Part shown: piece after piece, positions 25,326 through 37,740 of the stretch
How positions within the stretch are numbered: the first letter of the stretch is position 1
How the letters are laid out: each line of letters begins with the position of its first letter
From: Hepsetus odoe
Taxonomy: Eukaryota; Chordata; Actinopteri; Characiformes; Hepsetidae
Length of the DNA: 64,000 nt
Direction of reading: 5' to 3'
NCBI GenBank assembly: GCA_017165825.1
Contig: CM029369.1
Span: 11,410,841-11,474,840, forward strand
The notes under the pieces: generated by a model
Databases searched by the model: none
Seen by the model: the letters and a program-made list of their open reading frames with translations, nothing else
What the model was told of the DNA's origin: nothing
Translations under genes and position numbers: made by a program

Positions 25326-26292
25326 ATGTTTTTGAATGCTTTTGAATGTGCCTCATTGAACAAATGTTACTGTGAAACTCAGAGGAGTTTTTAGTTTTGC
25401 ACATTTCATTTAAATTCCACACACAGACATGCACAGCAGGAGAGGACCCGCTTATCGTTTTACTCACTATTGTTTCAGGCAAACTCACCTCAGCATAATG
25501 TAATGAATGTAACGTACGTGGTTAAAGCTACACTATATTCACTCCAAACAGAACACAGTGCATGATTAGTCTTGAATAGACGAATGATGAAAATTAGTGG
25601 AATGTGCTGTAAATGTCTTCCGGCTGGCTGGTTAGGCTCACGTTGTGACCTGGGCTTGAATCCTTATCTGAGAGGTCTGCATTGCCATGGGTTGCCAGAG
25701 GTGCATTCTCAGAAGCGTAGCGCTGTTCATGGCGCTGAACTGGCACATCCTGCTAGACATAGACAGCTAGAACTGTACACTCTTTAGCAGAAACAGAAAT
25801 GCAAGAAATAAATAGAAAGGAATAATCCATAGAAAATCATAACCTTATGTTGCAAAATGTTTGCATAAAAAAAGTTGTAAAACAATGAGGATAATGCACA
25901 GACCTAAGCATATTAAAGTAAAATGGACGCGCATCTTAAAAACCAAACTCTAAGACTCGTGTACCTCTGTAGACCTCAAACTACAAATTTCACAATTAGA
26001 TGTAACGTGCAGTGTGGTCAAACCTCATTTGGTTTCACTTTCAGATGGTAATTTTTTCCAAAAAAAGATCCAGTTTAGAACTTGTTCCTTCTGTGAACAA
26101 TATTTAAAGTTATCTTTTTAAGTGCTAGAAAAAATGCTTACTTGATCGCAGCGAAATATGTTTGTCTCCGTCCTGTGTGTGTGTGTGTGTGTGTTATTAG
26201 AAGGTTCTGTCTGAATACTCTTGGAGTGCATCTTTCTTTGCTTGTCTTGAAATATCAAGAAGTAGGCATGGTGATGATGTGTACTTCTATTT

Positions 26293-26295
26293 AAG

Positions 26296-26347
<52 letters not shown>

Positions 26348-26426
26348 AGGAGAGGCGAGAGAGAGAGAGAGGCGAGAGAGAGAGAGAGAGAGGAGAGAGA
26401 GAGGGAGAGAAGAGAGAGAGCAGAGA

Positions 26427-26505
<79 letters not shown>
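26293..26505. repeat. Long imperfect (GA)n tract
   Basis: About 210 bases of almost uninterrupted purine on the plus strand, in GA units with AAGG and GGCG interruptions. The Arg/Glu and Ser/Leu frames across it are artefacts. Confidence 0.97.
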
Positions 26506-29439
26506 AAAGTATAATCAGTCAGATTGTGACACCAGTGTGTTTGTGTGCGTGCGTGCGTGTGACAGATAGTCTGTGCTAAGGGAGATGCAGCTGGGACCAG
26601 GGTATATGTTGGAGGGCCCATGGGCCAAATTTATATTTAAACTCAGAACCTCACTTTCTCCTCTTTCTGTCTCTCTCACAAACACATCAGCATCAACATC
26701 TCATATAATCATGTTTCAGTCATTGGTGTATCCCATTAATGATTATTATAAATCATAAATATATTTGAGGATGACTTAATAAATGCTGTATTGAAAGCTA
26801 AGGTTTGTAGCACATTCTTTAAACCTTTAAATGGTTCTTCACACATCTCCTTTATATTTAAGAGTGATTAGGCTTTCTCCCATTCCTCCAATTAAAAAAT
26901 AAAAAAACATTTTTCAACTTGTTACAAACACAAATACATAAAAATGTTGGAGTATCCTTTTAAAGAAATCTAATTAAAGGTTCTTTAAAGAATCAAAGGT
27001 TGTTGATCTGTGGCTTTGCTCCAAAGTAGCCTTTTTATTTTTAAAAGTGTAGGAGTACACCAATCATATCAACGCAGGATCAGAGCTGCAAATATCCAGA
27101 ATAAACCAGATGGTAATTAGGCATTTGGTGATGTGAGTATGTATAACCCCCTTTGAGTCTAATTTAGTTTATTTCTGATTTGAACAAGAATAGCAAAGAG
27201 AAAAAAAAAAGCAGTCACACACAAAAAAGAGAAATGAAAAGACTCCCAAGCAATATTCTGTCCAGTATATTTTACAAATACGATGGCAGTATATATCAGC
27301 ATACCCAGTGCTAGTTCAGATGAAGGTCTTGATGATTAAAACAGTGTATGTTCAACTCTTTTTACTACTTTTCAGGCTTTTACTTTCAGGCAGCTAAAAT
27401 AAGCTCTCCCTGACTTCAGACTGTGGGTGATTTAGTGCCTGAGCTGTTTGGCCCTGTAGCAGTAGTCGCAGAGCCAGTGCTGAGATATTGAACCACACTG
27501 ACATGTTTTACAGAATCACACTTTTCAGCTTCATTACAGCTGTTTTAGAGCTTTAGGAAAGAAAGTTAAAATGAACCTTCATGACTGCGGTTTATGATGT
27601 ATAACTGCTGAAATTAACTCTGTAAAGTATTTCTGTAATAAGCATGAATAAAAATAAAGTCTCTTTTGACATCTTTCAGGAAAATTTGCTAAAGTCACAC
27701 ACTGTGCCTTGCAGATCTCTTTTTCTTTAATATGGGAAAGAATTATGTTTAAAAGCACAGTGTGGAGATATCATGGGAGGTCAAGTGTGGGCCCCTGTGA
27801 TGATGTGTCAGAATGATTGGAAACTCCAATTACACACATGCACACATTTGCACACATGCACACACGCACACATGCATATGCACACACAGACACAAACACA
27901 CCAATGCAAACACACATACACACAGAGACACACACACACATACACATGCATGGATACGAGTGTGAAGTTCCAAGTCTGGTGCAGGCCCTGGGGCTTGGCA
28001 GCTCACACTGATGGATCTTTCATAACTCCATAACGGCCTATTATGTAAAAGACTCATGAATAGAGATGTGACGGGCAGTGAGGTGGAGGGATGGAGGCAT
28101 CAAAGGATGGAAAGAGAGGGGCATGGAAGGAATGGAGGGGAGGAGGTGAAGGGATGGCCAGCGATTTGTGTGATGTTTCAGTCTTTCTGATTTACGCCCT
28201 CATTATTAGCTATAACTCAGTCGCCATGACGACTCACCGGAGGCTGGGCTGCCTCAAAGCTGACAATAGGATTCCAAAGTCATACAAATCACATGATCCA
28301 TGAATATCGTCGCACAGTTCGCATGATGTTTAATGCAGGGAGGATGAGAGTGCTGCTACTCTAAAACTGAGTTAAGAGGTCAAAGAAGAGCATGACCTTT
28401 CTCTGCTGATTGCATGGTCCAGCCATGGTGTACTGCCCACATTGTCATGTGACAAATACTTAACAGCACTCTACAAGGGAGAATCATGTGGAGTAAATTT
28501 ACAGGCCTTTTTAATGGCCTTCATTAAATTGTTTCTACATGGCCTCATTTTACATTCTGTGTTTGTTGACCAATTATTTGGGAAAAGAAGCAGCTGTTCA
28601 GCAATCAGACTTGATGTTGTATAGCTACTGGTGAAAAAGGCAAAACTGTTCTTTAGATAGTGTAAAACAGAAGGGTAACATTGTATCTTTGTTGGAATTC
28701 ATGTCTTGAAAGGATATTAAGCAATTTCACAAATAGACTGATGTCAAAACCAGCTATTCAGCAAAAGCAAGCCTTTTTGTGATTATTCAGCTCAACCCTG
28801 TTACACAATAAGTGGAAATGGAGTTGTGAAACTCTTTGCATTTTGCGTCAGTGTTCAGTCGAAGGTGGATTTTATACAAGTTTTCAAAATGAACCCTAGA
28901 ATCCCTCCTGTCAGAAAAGATATCTCTCAGGTTCTCCATTCTTGGACTAGGACTACTAAAGAGCATTCTTATTTCTCAGTTAGGTTTACTGCAGAGTGTC
29001 CTCTCTTTACAGCAAGGGTGGGGTCAGAATACTGCAGAGTACAGAGCTTAACAGGGTTATTAATGCCATTATCTCATAAATGTATATCGACCAAAAAAAA
29101 GGAATATTTTTTCATTTTGTTTTACATTATTTAAATGGGTGGCGAAGTGTTAATATCTAGCTTACTTTTATCAAATACTTCCTATCACAGTTTTTTTTCA
29201 TAAACATAATAGTAATATTTAATATAAAAAAATTAAACTGAAACCAAAAAATCAAAAATGAAACAACATTTTTTAGCCTACCACTTAACTGAAACTTAAA
29301 CTGAACTAAATGAAAACTAAACTGCTTTTTCACCCTTTAAATAACCCCCCTCCCCCATCCACACTCACACACACAATGGATGCTTTACCATGTACAAATA
29401 TTAGAAACAAAAAAGAAAAAAAGCTCAATGATCAGGAGA

Positions 29440-29780
29440 GGAGGAGGAACAGTGAGGGAAAAGATGATACTTCAGCTGAGTTTTAAAAGTGAGGAGTAAT
29501 TTCACAAAGTCTCGGGGTAAGAAAGTGCTATGGCTTTGGGGCTCCAACCCTAAATTCCCTGAAGCTCATGGTAGTCAGTGTAAACTGGAGGCAGAAAATA
29601 GACAAAAAAAAGATCTAAGACTGAATTAGAGAAAAGGGCAGGAGTGAGAAGAGAGGCCATGAAGGCAGGGAGCCAATGAAAGCCTATGCAGGATATGAGA
29701 GATGTTTGCTAAGCATTTAGTGTGAGTGAGAACTCTATCTGCTGAATTTTGGATAAAGTGAAGTTGAGTAATGGAGCTGG
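29440..29780 (+). repeat. Possible dispersed repeat fragment
   Basis: Contains GGAGCCAATGAAAGCCTATG and GCTGAATTTTGGATAAAGTG, which resemble a repeat often seen in fish genomes. I cannot name the family and see no second copy in this window. Confidence 0.3.
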
Positions 29781-30311
29781 AAAATCAATGAACAAAGAAT
29801 TACAGTAAATGAATTGTGATGTAATAAAAGTATGAATGAGCATTTCTGCATTATCCTGTTTCCCTGACACTGTTACAGGTGGTTAGATTTTTATAATAAA
29901 TAGAATAACACCTCGTGTCAACTGAGGAAGGGGGACTAAAACTTACTATTCATACACAGTTAGATGGCTTTAATAAAACTATGAGTAGCCGAGCAGCAAA
30001 TGTTAAATATTGAGTGCTTAAACAAGAAAAAGCAGTGGTTATAAAGGATTACATGCACACATAGGTCAAGAAAGACTATGCAAAACATGCCCAAAGGCTA
30101 TTAAAGTAGGTATATTATATGATCATTACATTGCCAATAACAACATTAAAGTAGCAGTTTCATCGTTTCAGGTCTGGATGGACAAACGTTTGGAAAACAG
30201 AAAGCCAGGCGTCTGTGTGTCCGCATTTTGGCCTGTGCACATTTTACAGTGAAAGTCTGATGTTATTTGTCTAGGAAGTGAATAAAGTCCTGGTTAGCTC
30301 TAAAGTCAATC

Positions 30312-30556
30312 AGTCATTTTCTACCGCTTGTCCCAAGCGGGGTCACGGGGGAGTGCTGGAGTCCATCCCAGCTCACACAGGGTGGCGGACAGGGGACACA
30401 CCCTGGACAGGTCGCCACCCCATCGCAGGGAGGAGCGTGGCGGGGACGGCACCTTGCTCAAGGGTACCTCAGGGCAACCTACTGGGAAGGGGTTCGAACC
30501 CCCGATCCTCTGATCATGCGGCCAACGCCCTAACCACCAGTGCACCGCTGCCCCTA
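30312..30556 (-). repeat. tRNA-derived SINE with conserved central region
   Basis: Same family and order as 12325-12562: GGGGTTCGAACCCC B box, GGTTGCCCTGAGGTACCC, CTGTCCAGGGTGTG and CCCGCTTGGGACAAGCGG on the minus strand. Confidence 0.85.
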
Positions 30557-33270
30557 GCTCTAAAGTACTTCACATACACCACATAAACATTTTTGTACAT
30601 AAATACAGTGGAAGAATGGGAGAATGATGCCATCACAAGAAGAGCTCACACTCAATATAGCAACACCAACAATAGCTCATAAAAATTACATGAGTTGAAC
30701 GGAGAGAAGTAAATGTCATCAGATTAGAAAAAAAAAATCTCAAATGTAGACTTTAGCTCAGCATTATAAAATACCAATATTCCTCCCGTGGTGATTCAGT
30801 TTGGTTTGATTTGTTGACAGATCTGTTGATGAATCTGCTGATAGTTACTGAGGGAAAACTACCTTTGAATTGACAAAGTCCTGCTGCCATTAAGGCTTTA
30901 TTCCATCTTTGATGACTGGTGATAGAGAGGTCATGTTTACAGGAAACTTAAAAAATGTCAGGGCTCCACTGGTCAAAAGAGCAGGTGAAAGGACTGAATT
31001 TATTTGGTGAGCCAATTAAGGCATCAGTTCACACTGGTTCTATTTCTGCAGGGGAGCAGTAATATCATATGTAATGGCACGCTACTCCAGCACTAGAGCA
31101 AAAGGGTTTCAAAGGGAACAGATGAGATGGATAATGGTTTGGATGGGTGATAAATGGATTATTGGATAAAGGTTAGATGGCTGAGTGAATAGGAAAAAGA
31201 GAGTGTAATGAGTGAATAATTGGAGGGGTGGATGAGAACATGAATGGCTAAATGTGTGCATGGAAGAGTGGATGAGTATTTAGATAAGGAACTGGATGAG
31301 TGGATGAGTGTTTTTTTTTGGATGGATGGATGGTTGGATGGAAGAATGTTTGGAAAGGTGAATCACTGAAAGGATAGATTAGAGGCATTTATGCAAAGCC
31401 ACCAAGTTATCAAAATAGTTTTGGTGTGTATATAGAGGATAAAAAATTTTGGCTTTATTGAAAATGTGTGAGGTGTGGATGGTAAATGGAAAATCTAAAT
31501 GAAATCCAGTGGTTTTCTGTACTCTTTTTGTATGGAAAGGGTAAAAGTTTTTGCAGTTTCACTGATTTTGTAATGCAGTTCTGCTTTCAACCTATATATC
31601 TCAAAAGCAATAGTAAAAAGTAAGCAAGATAGATTTGAAAAGAAAGAAGTGAGAGAAATGTATACGTATTTCAAACAGAGAGAGTGAAAAAGAAAGTGCA
31701 AGAAAGAAGAGATAAAAAGAAAGAGAAAACGAAAGGGGGTCTGTTTTTAAAATGCATTATAGAGAGCAAATGACCTTCACCCTGTGACTGACTGTTGAGG
31801 CGTGAGCAGCATGAGCCACAGACACACAAAAACCAAAGAGCGACTGACACACACTCCTCACAGACTCTGAGATCACCAGCAAACCTGCATTTGTATTTCT
31901 GACAAACATTTTCTAGGTACTTCTGTAGCATAGAGTAGGAATAGGAATAAAGAAAGAAAACAATAACAGAAAATGGAAAAAGGGGAACCAGTTTGAAGAA
32001 TTAAATAAAATGAAAACATCTTGTCAGAGAGGTCAGTCAAAGTTAGTGGAAAGTGGAAAGGAGGAAGCAGCATGAAAAAGCAATTGTGGTTTTGACTTCT
32101 GCTCTGGGCAGAGGGCAGCTAAGGCACGCACTAAAATACCTAAAATAATGAAATAAAATGTGCAGAGTGCAGTCTAATCATGAAGAGATCGTCTACACAG
32201 CCCTGCACCTCTGCTGGTGTAAGATAGTAATAGCAATGGCCTTTAGCTCTGAGATGTGGTGCGATGTGTGCCAATGAGTCTTTTTAGTGCATATGGACCT
32301 TACCCGTGTGTGTATGTGGGTGAAGGCTGTTTTTGAGGAGGGGGTAGGTTGTGGGTGGGCACGTAAGTCACTTTGAATCCCAGATAAGTTGATTTAATGA
32401 GTTCTGTAGTTGATTAGTATGCTGGCATTAGCTACTAGTTATGAAGCCAAAAAGGAAGAAAACATGAAAACATCACTGTTGCCCTAAACCCACCTACTGC
32501 AATAAAAAGTAAATATAGCAGTAAACACCTTTGTCACCTGAAACACCTTTACTCCAGGTGATGAATCCTGTAGGGGAGTGATGTTTTGAACATAGGCAGC
32601 TGTGTAAGGGTGCTAAGTTGTGTTGATTAACAGTGTTGAGCAGTTCTTGGTTGACTAAGTGAATTCTGTATTAGCCCAGTATCCAGCAGTGAGTTAATGA
32701 TGAAATAAAGTGGCAGTGACACTCAAGGGCTTGGCCTGATGTAATGGAGTCACTGTAATCACTGGCAGCTCTGACAACAGATGCTCATGGGTACTGATAA
32801 ATATGTGTCATCCTGAGGGTGTGTGTGTGTGTGTGTGAGTGTGTGTGCTTAAGTGAAAAAACACAAAAAAGCAAACTACAAAGCATGCCTATGGTGGAAT
32901 CTTGCTGATCTTGAATCTGGGCTGTGTGTGTGTGTGTGTGTGTGTGAGTGTGTGCCTGTGTGTTGTGTTTTGTGTACATGTGCACACTGGGAGGGGGTGG
33001 AGTTGTAAAAACCTGTGCTGTTAAATAGATCTGGTCTTTGTGATAGCATGAGTAGACACTGCTGATGGTCACAACAGAGAGTTAAAGTAACCAGAGGCAC
33101 CAGCATATACACACGTGTACACACACAAACATATTTACATTAGCACACATTAATAGATTAAAAAACATCAATCTAACACTTCCACATTCTGATAGTTGGG
33201 TATTGCTGAGAGTCCATAGATCAACACGATCAAATTGCTGCCAAATGATCCTTTAACCAAACAGGAATGA

Positions 33271-33376
33271 AGCAGGTGTTAGTGCAGCTTCATTTGAATT
33301 CATGGTTTGTGTGATCAGTCATAAGATTTTCTTCTTGTGTTAAAGCCTGTAAATCTGGGGGATTTGGAGACACAGA
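33271..33376 (-). repeat. Conserved block B2 of an inverted pair
   Basis: Reverse-complement partner of 13642-13750, nearly identical over about 105 bases. It lies about 1.05 kb below block B1, in the same order as A1-A2, where the spacing is about 0.27 kb. Confidence 0.85.
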
Positions 33377-34430
33377 ACAGGCAGAGCCGTGTGTTTCCTT
33401 CCCGCGTCAAGCATGGTCCTTAGAAACCATCTGATGAAAATGTCTCTGTGAAATTAAAGTATAGGTATTGAAGGCAAGGACTGGCAATCACATGCACACA
33501 TGAATGTTTATAATAATAACAGAAAAAGGTTCCACAGCTAAGAATGTTTAAGTCTCATCATGTATTGATTATATAAAAAAAATATAGAAACAATTATAAA
33601 ATACAATAAAATAAAGTAATAAAATAAAATACAGTACCATTCAAGGACCATTCTTAGGCCATCCCTTATTTCTTTATAATTTATTAGGGAATCATCATGT
33701 TGGGACAAAAACGCTATTATATGCCTGAGAAACAAATGTTTTACCGCAACACATTGCAAAGTGCCTAAAGATACAAGGTGTCTAGAGAAAGTTACCACTC
33801 AGCATTCAGCATCACCAGTATACTAATCACCAGCCTGATCGTGTGTAATCATTTGTGTCTGTTGCTTCACTGCTTCAATTTACAGCACTTTGTTCTGCCT
33901 AAATGATTCATGCATAGGTCATTGTGTGGCTTAACAAAAAAAAACAAACAAAAAAAAACAATCCTCTGAAATGGACCACATGGAATAGGCTGGAAATAAA
34001 AGCCAAAAACGTCCTTTAGGAAGCTTGGAGGACTACTTCTTAACAATGCGTATTAGAAACATAAGAAAGTCTAGCTCCTTTAAAGCACAATATGAACAAA
34101 TGAGAACTGGCTCAAGACTTTGGCATAGTAATACATTTTATGTTATTTTTATGTTTTTGACTTGTAATGTAACAAACTACATGCCTTATAACATAGCCTG
34201 AACAGAACGTAGCCATAGAAGTGTTTTATATGTTAATAACCAAAACTGCAAATTGCACACTGTGAATGTCAGGGAACTTAATTAAACTTACTTATATGTA
34301 TGTGTGTAATTACTAATAGACAAGGCTGATCCCTGCACAGCAACTGAGGCCCCCCTTCCAGCAACGTCTATGTGATCTGTTAGCAGATGGGACAGCTGAG
34401 CCAGTGAAAGATCAGGGGTCATCTTCTCAG

Positions 34431-34552
34431 CTAGAGGAGAAAAATGATGGATGATTGGTCGTCTGGCTGGTGCTGGGCAACCGCTGGGCAGTGGTGGAAG
34501 TCCATCTGACCCCGATCCTTAGCCACCCGAGCCGGCTGAAAGCCAGCAGCTC
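34431..34552 (-). repeat. Conserved block B1 of an inverted pair
   Basis: Reverse-complement partner of 13245-13370. The longest shared run is GTCAGATGGACTTCCACCAC continuing into TGCCCAGC. Confidence 0.7.
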
Positions 34553-35191
34553 ACAGGTGAAACAGCACTTTCTTTCCCTCTTGCACGTTCACACACTGTG
34601 CACATGATGATGTTTTAAAAGCACGCACACAAGCACAGCATAGGTCTGATGAGTTACCCACAAACACAGTTGACTTTATTCTAAGAGACATGAGGGTGGC
34701 TGAACTGGAGAATCATCTTGTTCTCTGCTAATGTCTAGCATCTGACCATTTATTGTATCATTATACGTGATAAACAATCTTACATTAGTTAATTATGCAT
34801 ATTTTAGCACATACAAGGGGCAAAAATTACAGCTTGCAGAGTTGAATTATTTTGGGTCAAATTTGTTGAAGCATACGGTTTACTGTGCATTCTGTTAAAA
34901 ACTCTGAATGCAAATAGATTTGGATAAACTTGCTATAACTCAAACCCTGGCCTGCGTTTGTTGATTCTGTGGATGTCACGCAAGAAAAGAAAGCTATAGA
35001 AAACATAATTTATTGAAATACATAAATAAATACTGACGGTGCAGAAAGTTTGCTACACGACAAGACATCATATTATCTAGCCAACCATTAAAATCCCGGA
35101 GTATAACAGATATGCCTACACTAATAATTCAGACATATTGCTCTTCTCCTTAATTGAGTAATATTTTCCATATATAACATTAGATTTGTTT

Positions 35192-35208
35192 CACACACAC
35201 ACGCACAC

Positions 35209-35267
<59 letters not shown>

Positions 35268-35280
35268 CACACACACATAC
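35192..35280. repeat. (CA)n microsatellite
   Basis: CA run with a few CG and TG interruptions, 150 bases below the c1ql2 stop codon and so probably in its 3' UTR or just beyond. Confidence 0.95.
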
Positions 35281-35432
35281 AAAACACAAATTAAGAAGGG
35301 ACACATTTGGACAACATTGTTTCTCACAGGTATACAGCATTGCCATTCTTGTTATGGACTGTCCTCATTCCCATAGACATGGAAAGAGAAGCTGCTGGAG
35401 AGTCCGTTCAGTGCCCAGAGTGTCCAGAATGC

Positions 35433-37178
35433 TCAGTCAGGGTAAAGTATGAACCCAGAGAATGTGCTGTATTTATTGTTGTTTCCACCATGCGCCTTCC
35501 CCCCGTCCAGCTTTACATAAATTTCATCACCTGAGTCCAGATGTAGTACCACACTGTTGCTCGCATAGTCGTAATTTTGGTCTGCGTCCTGGGCAATGGC
35601 ACTTGCGCGCACCTGTTCCGGAGAAAAATGCCATAGAAAATGCAAAGCGTCAGAGATTGAGGACTGATTATTGAGTAATTGTAGAACTAGGGTTATGAAA
35701 GGTTATCAGAAGCCCACAACTTTGATTTATAACTGTTTAATAAATGCTGAATCAATGAAGATCTAAATGAGTAAAGTAACAGGAACAGAAAATACAAGCT
35801 TCTGTTTAGATGGGCGGGGTTGTGTGTGATCTCAATGTTGAGAGGACATGTCCCCAAACAGTGCTTTACACACGAAAAACAAACTAGACTTATGTTTAAT
35901 ATGTATTATCTATCTATCTTTCTATCTATCTATCTATCTATAGATCTTCTTTTTCTTTCAGCTGCTCCTGTTTAGGGGTCGCCACAGTGGATCATTCGTT
36001 TCCATATCGATCTGTCTATCTAATCTATCTTAATAACTGCATAGAGAGAGGGAGACAGAAATGCCCCTTTTCTGAAGATCTTTCCATTAGGAAGCCTGTG
36101 TTATCTATCATTCCCTTGCTCTGTAGTTTGTTTATTCATTATAACTCATCTTTCCTGAGCAGTCTGGATTGAATCAGGTCACACAGTCTCTCCTTTCTCC
36201 TTCTTACTCTGGCTTACTCTGGTTCCCTCCTGTTGCACAAAATGAGTGTATCTATGCCAACTAGCTTTACATGCGTAAAATTTCTGGATTAAAAACACCT
36301 TCAGAAGTCTCCAGAGTTCAATGAACTTTTTGCAGTGTGATAAACAATAAAAAGCACTTCAGTGACTATAACAAACTGCAGACTTAACAGAGTTTGAAGT
36401 AAATGTTGGAGCAATTTCATTAGCACAGAATAAATTCCTATGGTGTTAAATTAACTCCTACACTGTTGTATGAACACTAACATCTGGCTCACTGTTTAAT
36501 TCATTGAAGACATAGATGTTATTTCAACATTTATGAAATGCTGAGTTTATTCAGCAAACGTTTTCATTTTTCATGCTGTCCCTCTCTCACCTGTCCGTTT
36601 TTACAGAGATCAGCCCACATGCTCGTGCCGTCCCCTCCGCGCATCAGCACATGATAGGTGAAGAAATAAATCCCGGACACCTGGCACGTGAACTTGCCGG
36701 TGGTGGGGTCGTAGTGGTTGCCTAGGTTGGTCACCACGTCGTCAAACCGGAGCACCTCGTAGCCCTCGTGCGGGTTCTTCAGCCCAACGTAGAAGGCGAT
36801 CTTGATGCTGCCCAGCGCAGAGCCCACCTCCCCAGACTCGCTCCTGGTGGTCCCAGGCGTGATGCCGGTGAAGCCGGGTTTCCCCGAGTCTCCTCGGTCA
36901 CCTGGCGGCCCACGCGGCCCGGGTGGTCCCGGTTCTCCCGGCGGACCCCTGGGCCCTGGTTTACCGGGTCTACCGGGTTCCCCTTTGGTCCCGCGGGAAA
37001 AGGGAGGCGGCGGAGGAGGGATGGCTCCAAGGTCCTGCATCACCTCCAGCGCCGTGGCGCTCGGCTTGGGGCTGTACGGGTCACAGATCATCCGGCACGT
37101 TCCCATCATTTCGTAGTGCGCGGAGATCTTGGCGGCCTGGACCAGCAGGGGGATCGCGACAACCAGCGCGAGCGCCAT
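35433..37178 (-). CDS. c1ql2: Complement C1q-like protein 2
   Basis: Secreted C1q/TNF-superfamily protein. In mammals C1QL proteins are made by neurons and act at synapses through adhesion-GPCR BAI3 and kainate receptors. Two coding exons: 36591-37178 and 35433-35612, joined in phase 0 to give 255 residues (human 287). Residues 1-16 are a signal peptide, followed by HYEMMGTCRMICDPY with the two N-terminal cysteines used for oligomerisation. Residues 63-106 are Gly-X-Y collagen (GEPGRPGKPGPRGPPG). From about 122 to the end is the C1q domain, with KIAFYVGLKNPHEGYEVL, HYDPTTGKF, YFFTYHVLMRGGDGTSMWAD and STFSGFILYPD. The intron position within LCKNGQ/VRASA and the residues after it match the C1QL2/C1QL1 family closely; the N-terminus and collagen linker favour C1QL2. 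The ATG at 37178 has a GCCATGG context and matches the human start. Confidence 0.95.
35905..35942. repeat. (TCTA)n microsatellite
   Basis: Tetranucleotide run in the c1ql2 intron, directly next to the LINE tail at 35943. Confidence 0.9.
35943..36011 (-). mobile_element. 3' tail of the RTE-like LINE family
   Basis: The TTTCAGCTGCTCC, GGGGTCGCCACAGTGGATCA and TTCGTTTCCAT runs match the 3' end of the LINE at 17730-17800, which reads GGGGTTGCCGCAGCGGATGA. It is a short 5'-truncated insertion in the c1ql2 intron. Confidence 0.7.
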
Positions 37179-37179
37179 G

Positions 37180-37332
37180 GCGAGGCCCACCGCGGCGCCC
37201 ACCACGCGCTTCCTCTGCAGCACCCGAGACGCGCGCGCTAAAACGCCCGCGTGACTTTTGGAGGCAATGGTGGCACAAGGAGATGGAGGGAGGGCGGACA
37301 GAGAGAGAGAGAGAGAGACAGAGAGAGACAGG

Positions 37333-37379
<47 letters not shown>

Positions 37380-37740
37380 TAGGAGGAGAAGGAGATGCTG
37401 CCTGCAGTTAAGCCTGTAAAGGTGTGGTAACCTTGGCGCTGCGCTCGGGTTTTGATCCGAGCCTCCAGCGCGCGCACATCACGGACTTTGCCAGCGGAAC
37501 GACGCGCACGGGTGGGCGTGACGCGCGCGCGGATAATTCTGCAGAGGGGCCGCGAGCGCTCCTTGTCTGATCAAGTACGACTCCCGGAGTGGGGGGGGTG
37601 TTTGCGCTGACGTCATTGGTACGGGGCAAACGCCTGGCACCGTTTGGATCTGTGCCCCACAGGCGATAAGGGCGCGCGCGGTGTGAATAGAGACCCTCGC
37701 TCATTTCCGCAGATTAGACGCGGATCTGAACGCGTGTTCA
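37180..37740 (-). promoter_or_regulatory. CpG-rich 5' region of c1ql2
   Basis: Many CG dinucleotides (GACGCGCGCGCGG, GCGCGCGCGG and others), in contrast to the AT-rich surroundings, continuing the CpG-rich first exon. This is typical of a vertebrate CpG-island promoter. The transcription start is not identified. A purine-rich (GA)n tract at 37299-37380 lies inside it. Confidence 0.65.
37299..37380. repeat. (GA)n tract upstream of c1ql2
   Basis: GAGAGA run with GACA variants, 120-200 bases upstream of the c1ql2 ATG. It is therefore in the 5' UTR or core promoter, where the transcript would carry CU repeats. Confidence 0.95.

Larger units (their letters stand above)
10474..35432. other. Gene-free interval between marco and c1ql2
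   Basis: No exon chain or protein domain of a host gene is visible in about 25 kb, apart from unlocated 5' UTR sequence of marco. The content is transposon fragments, SINEs, microsatellites and AT-rich unique sequence, listed separately. The matching human interval between MARCO and C1QL2 also holds no protein-coding gene that I know of. Regulatory elements are possible but cannot be shown from one sequence. Confidence 0.6.

Noticed and set aside
25620..25790. Possible further SINE near 25.6 kb
   Set aside because: A GGCTTGAATCC-like B box is visible but no second copy or tail could be matched in the window.
37179..37223. N-terminal extension of c1ql2 from an upstream GTG
   Set aside because: The codon is GTG, not ATG; the downstream ATG has a GCCATGG context, starts a good signal peptide and matches the human start.
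36768..37411. Long antisense and shifted open frames over c1ql2 exon 1
   Set aside because: GC-rich, Pro/Arg/Gly-rich shadows of the real collagen-C1q frame, with no independent similarity.
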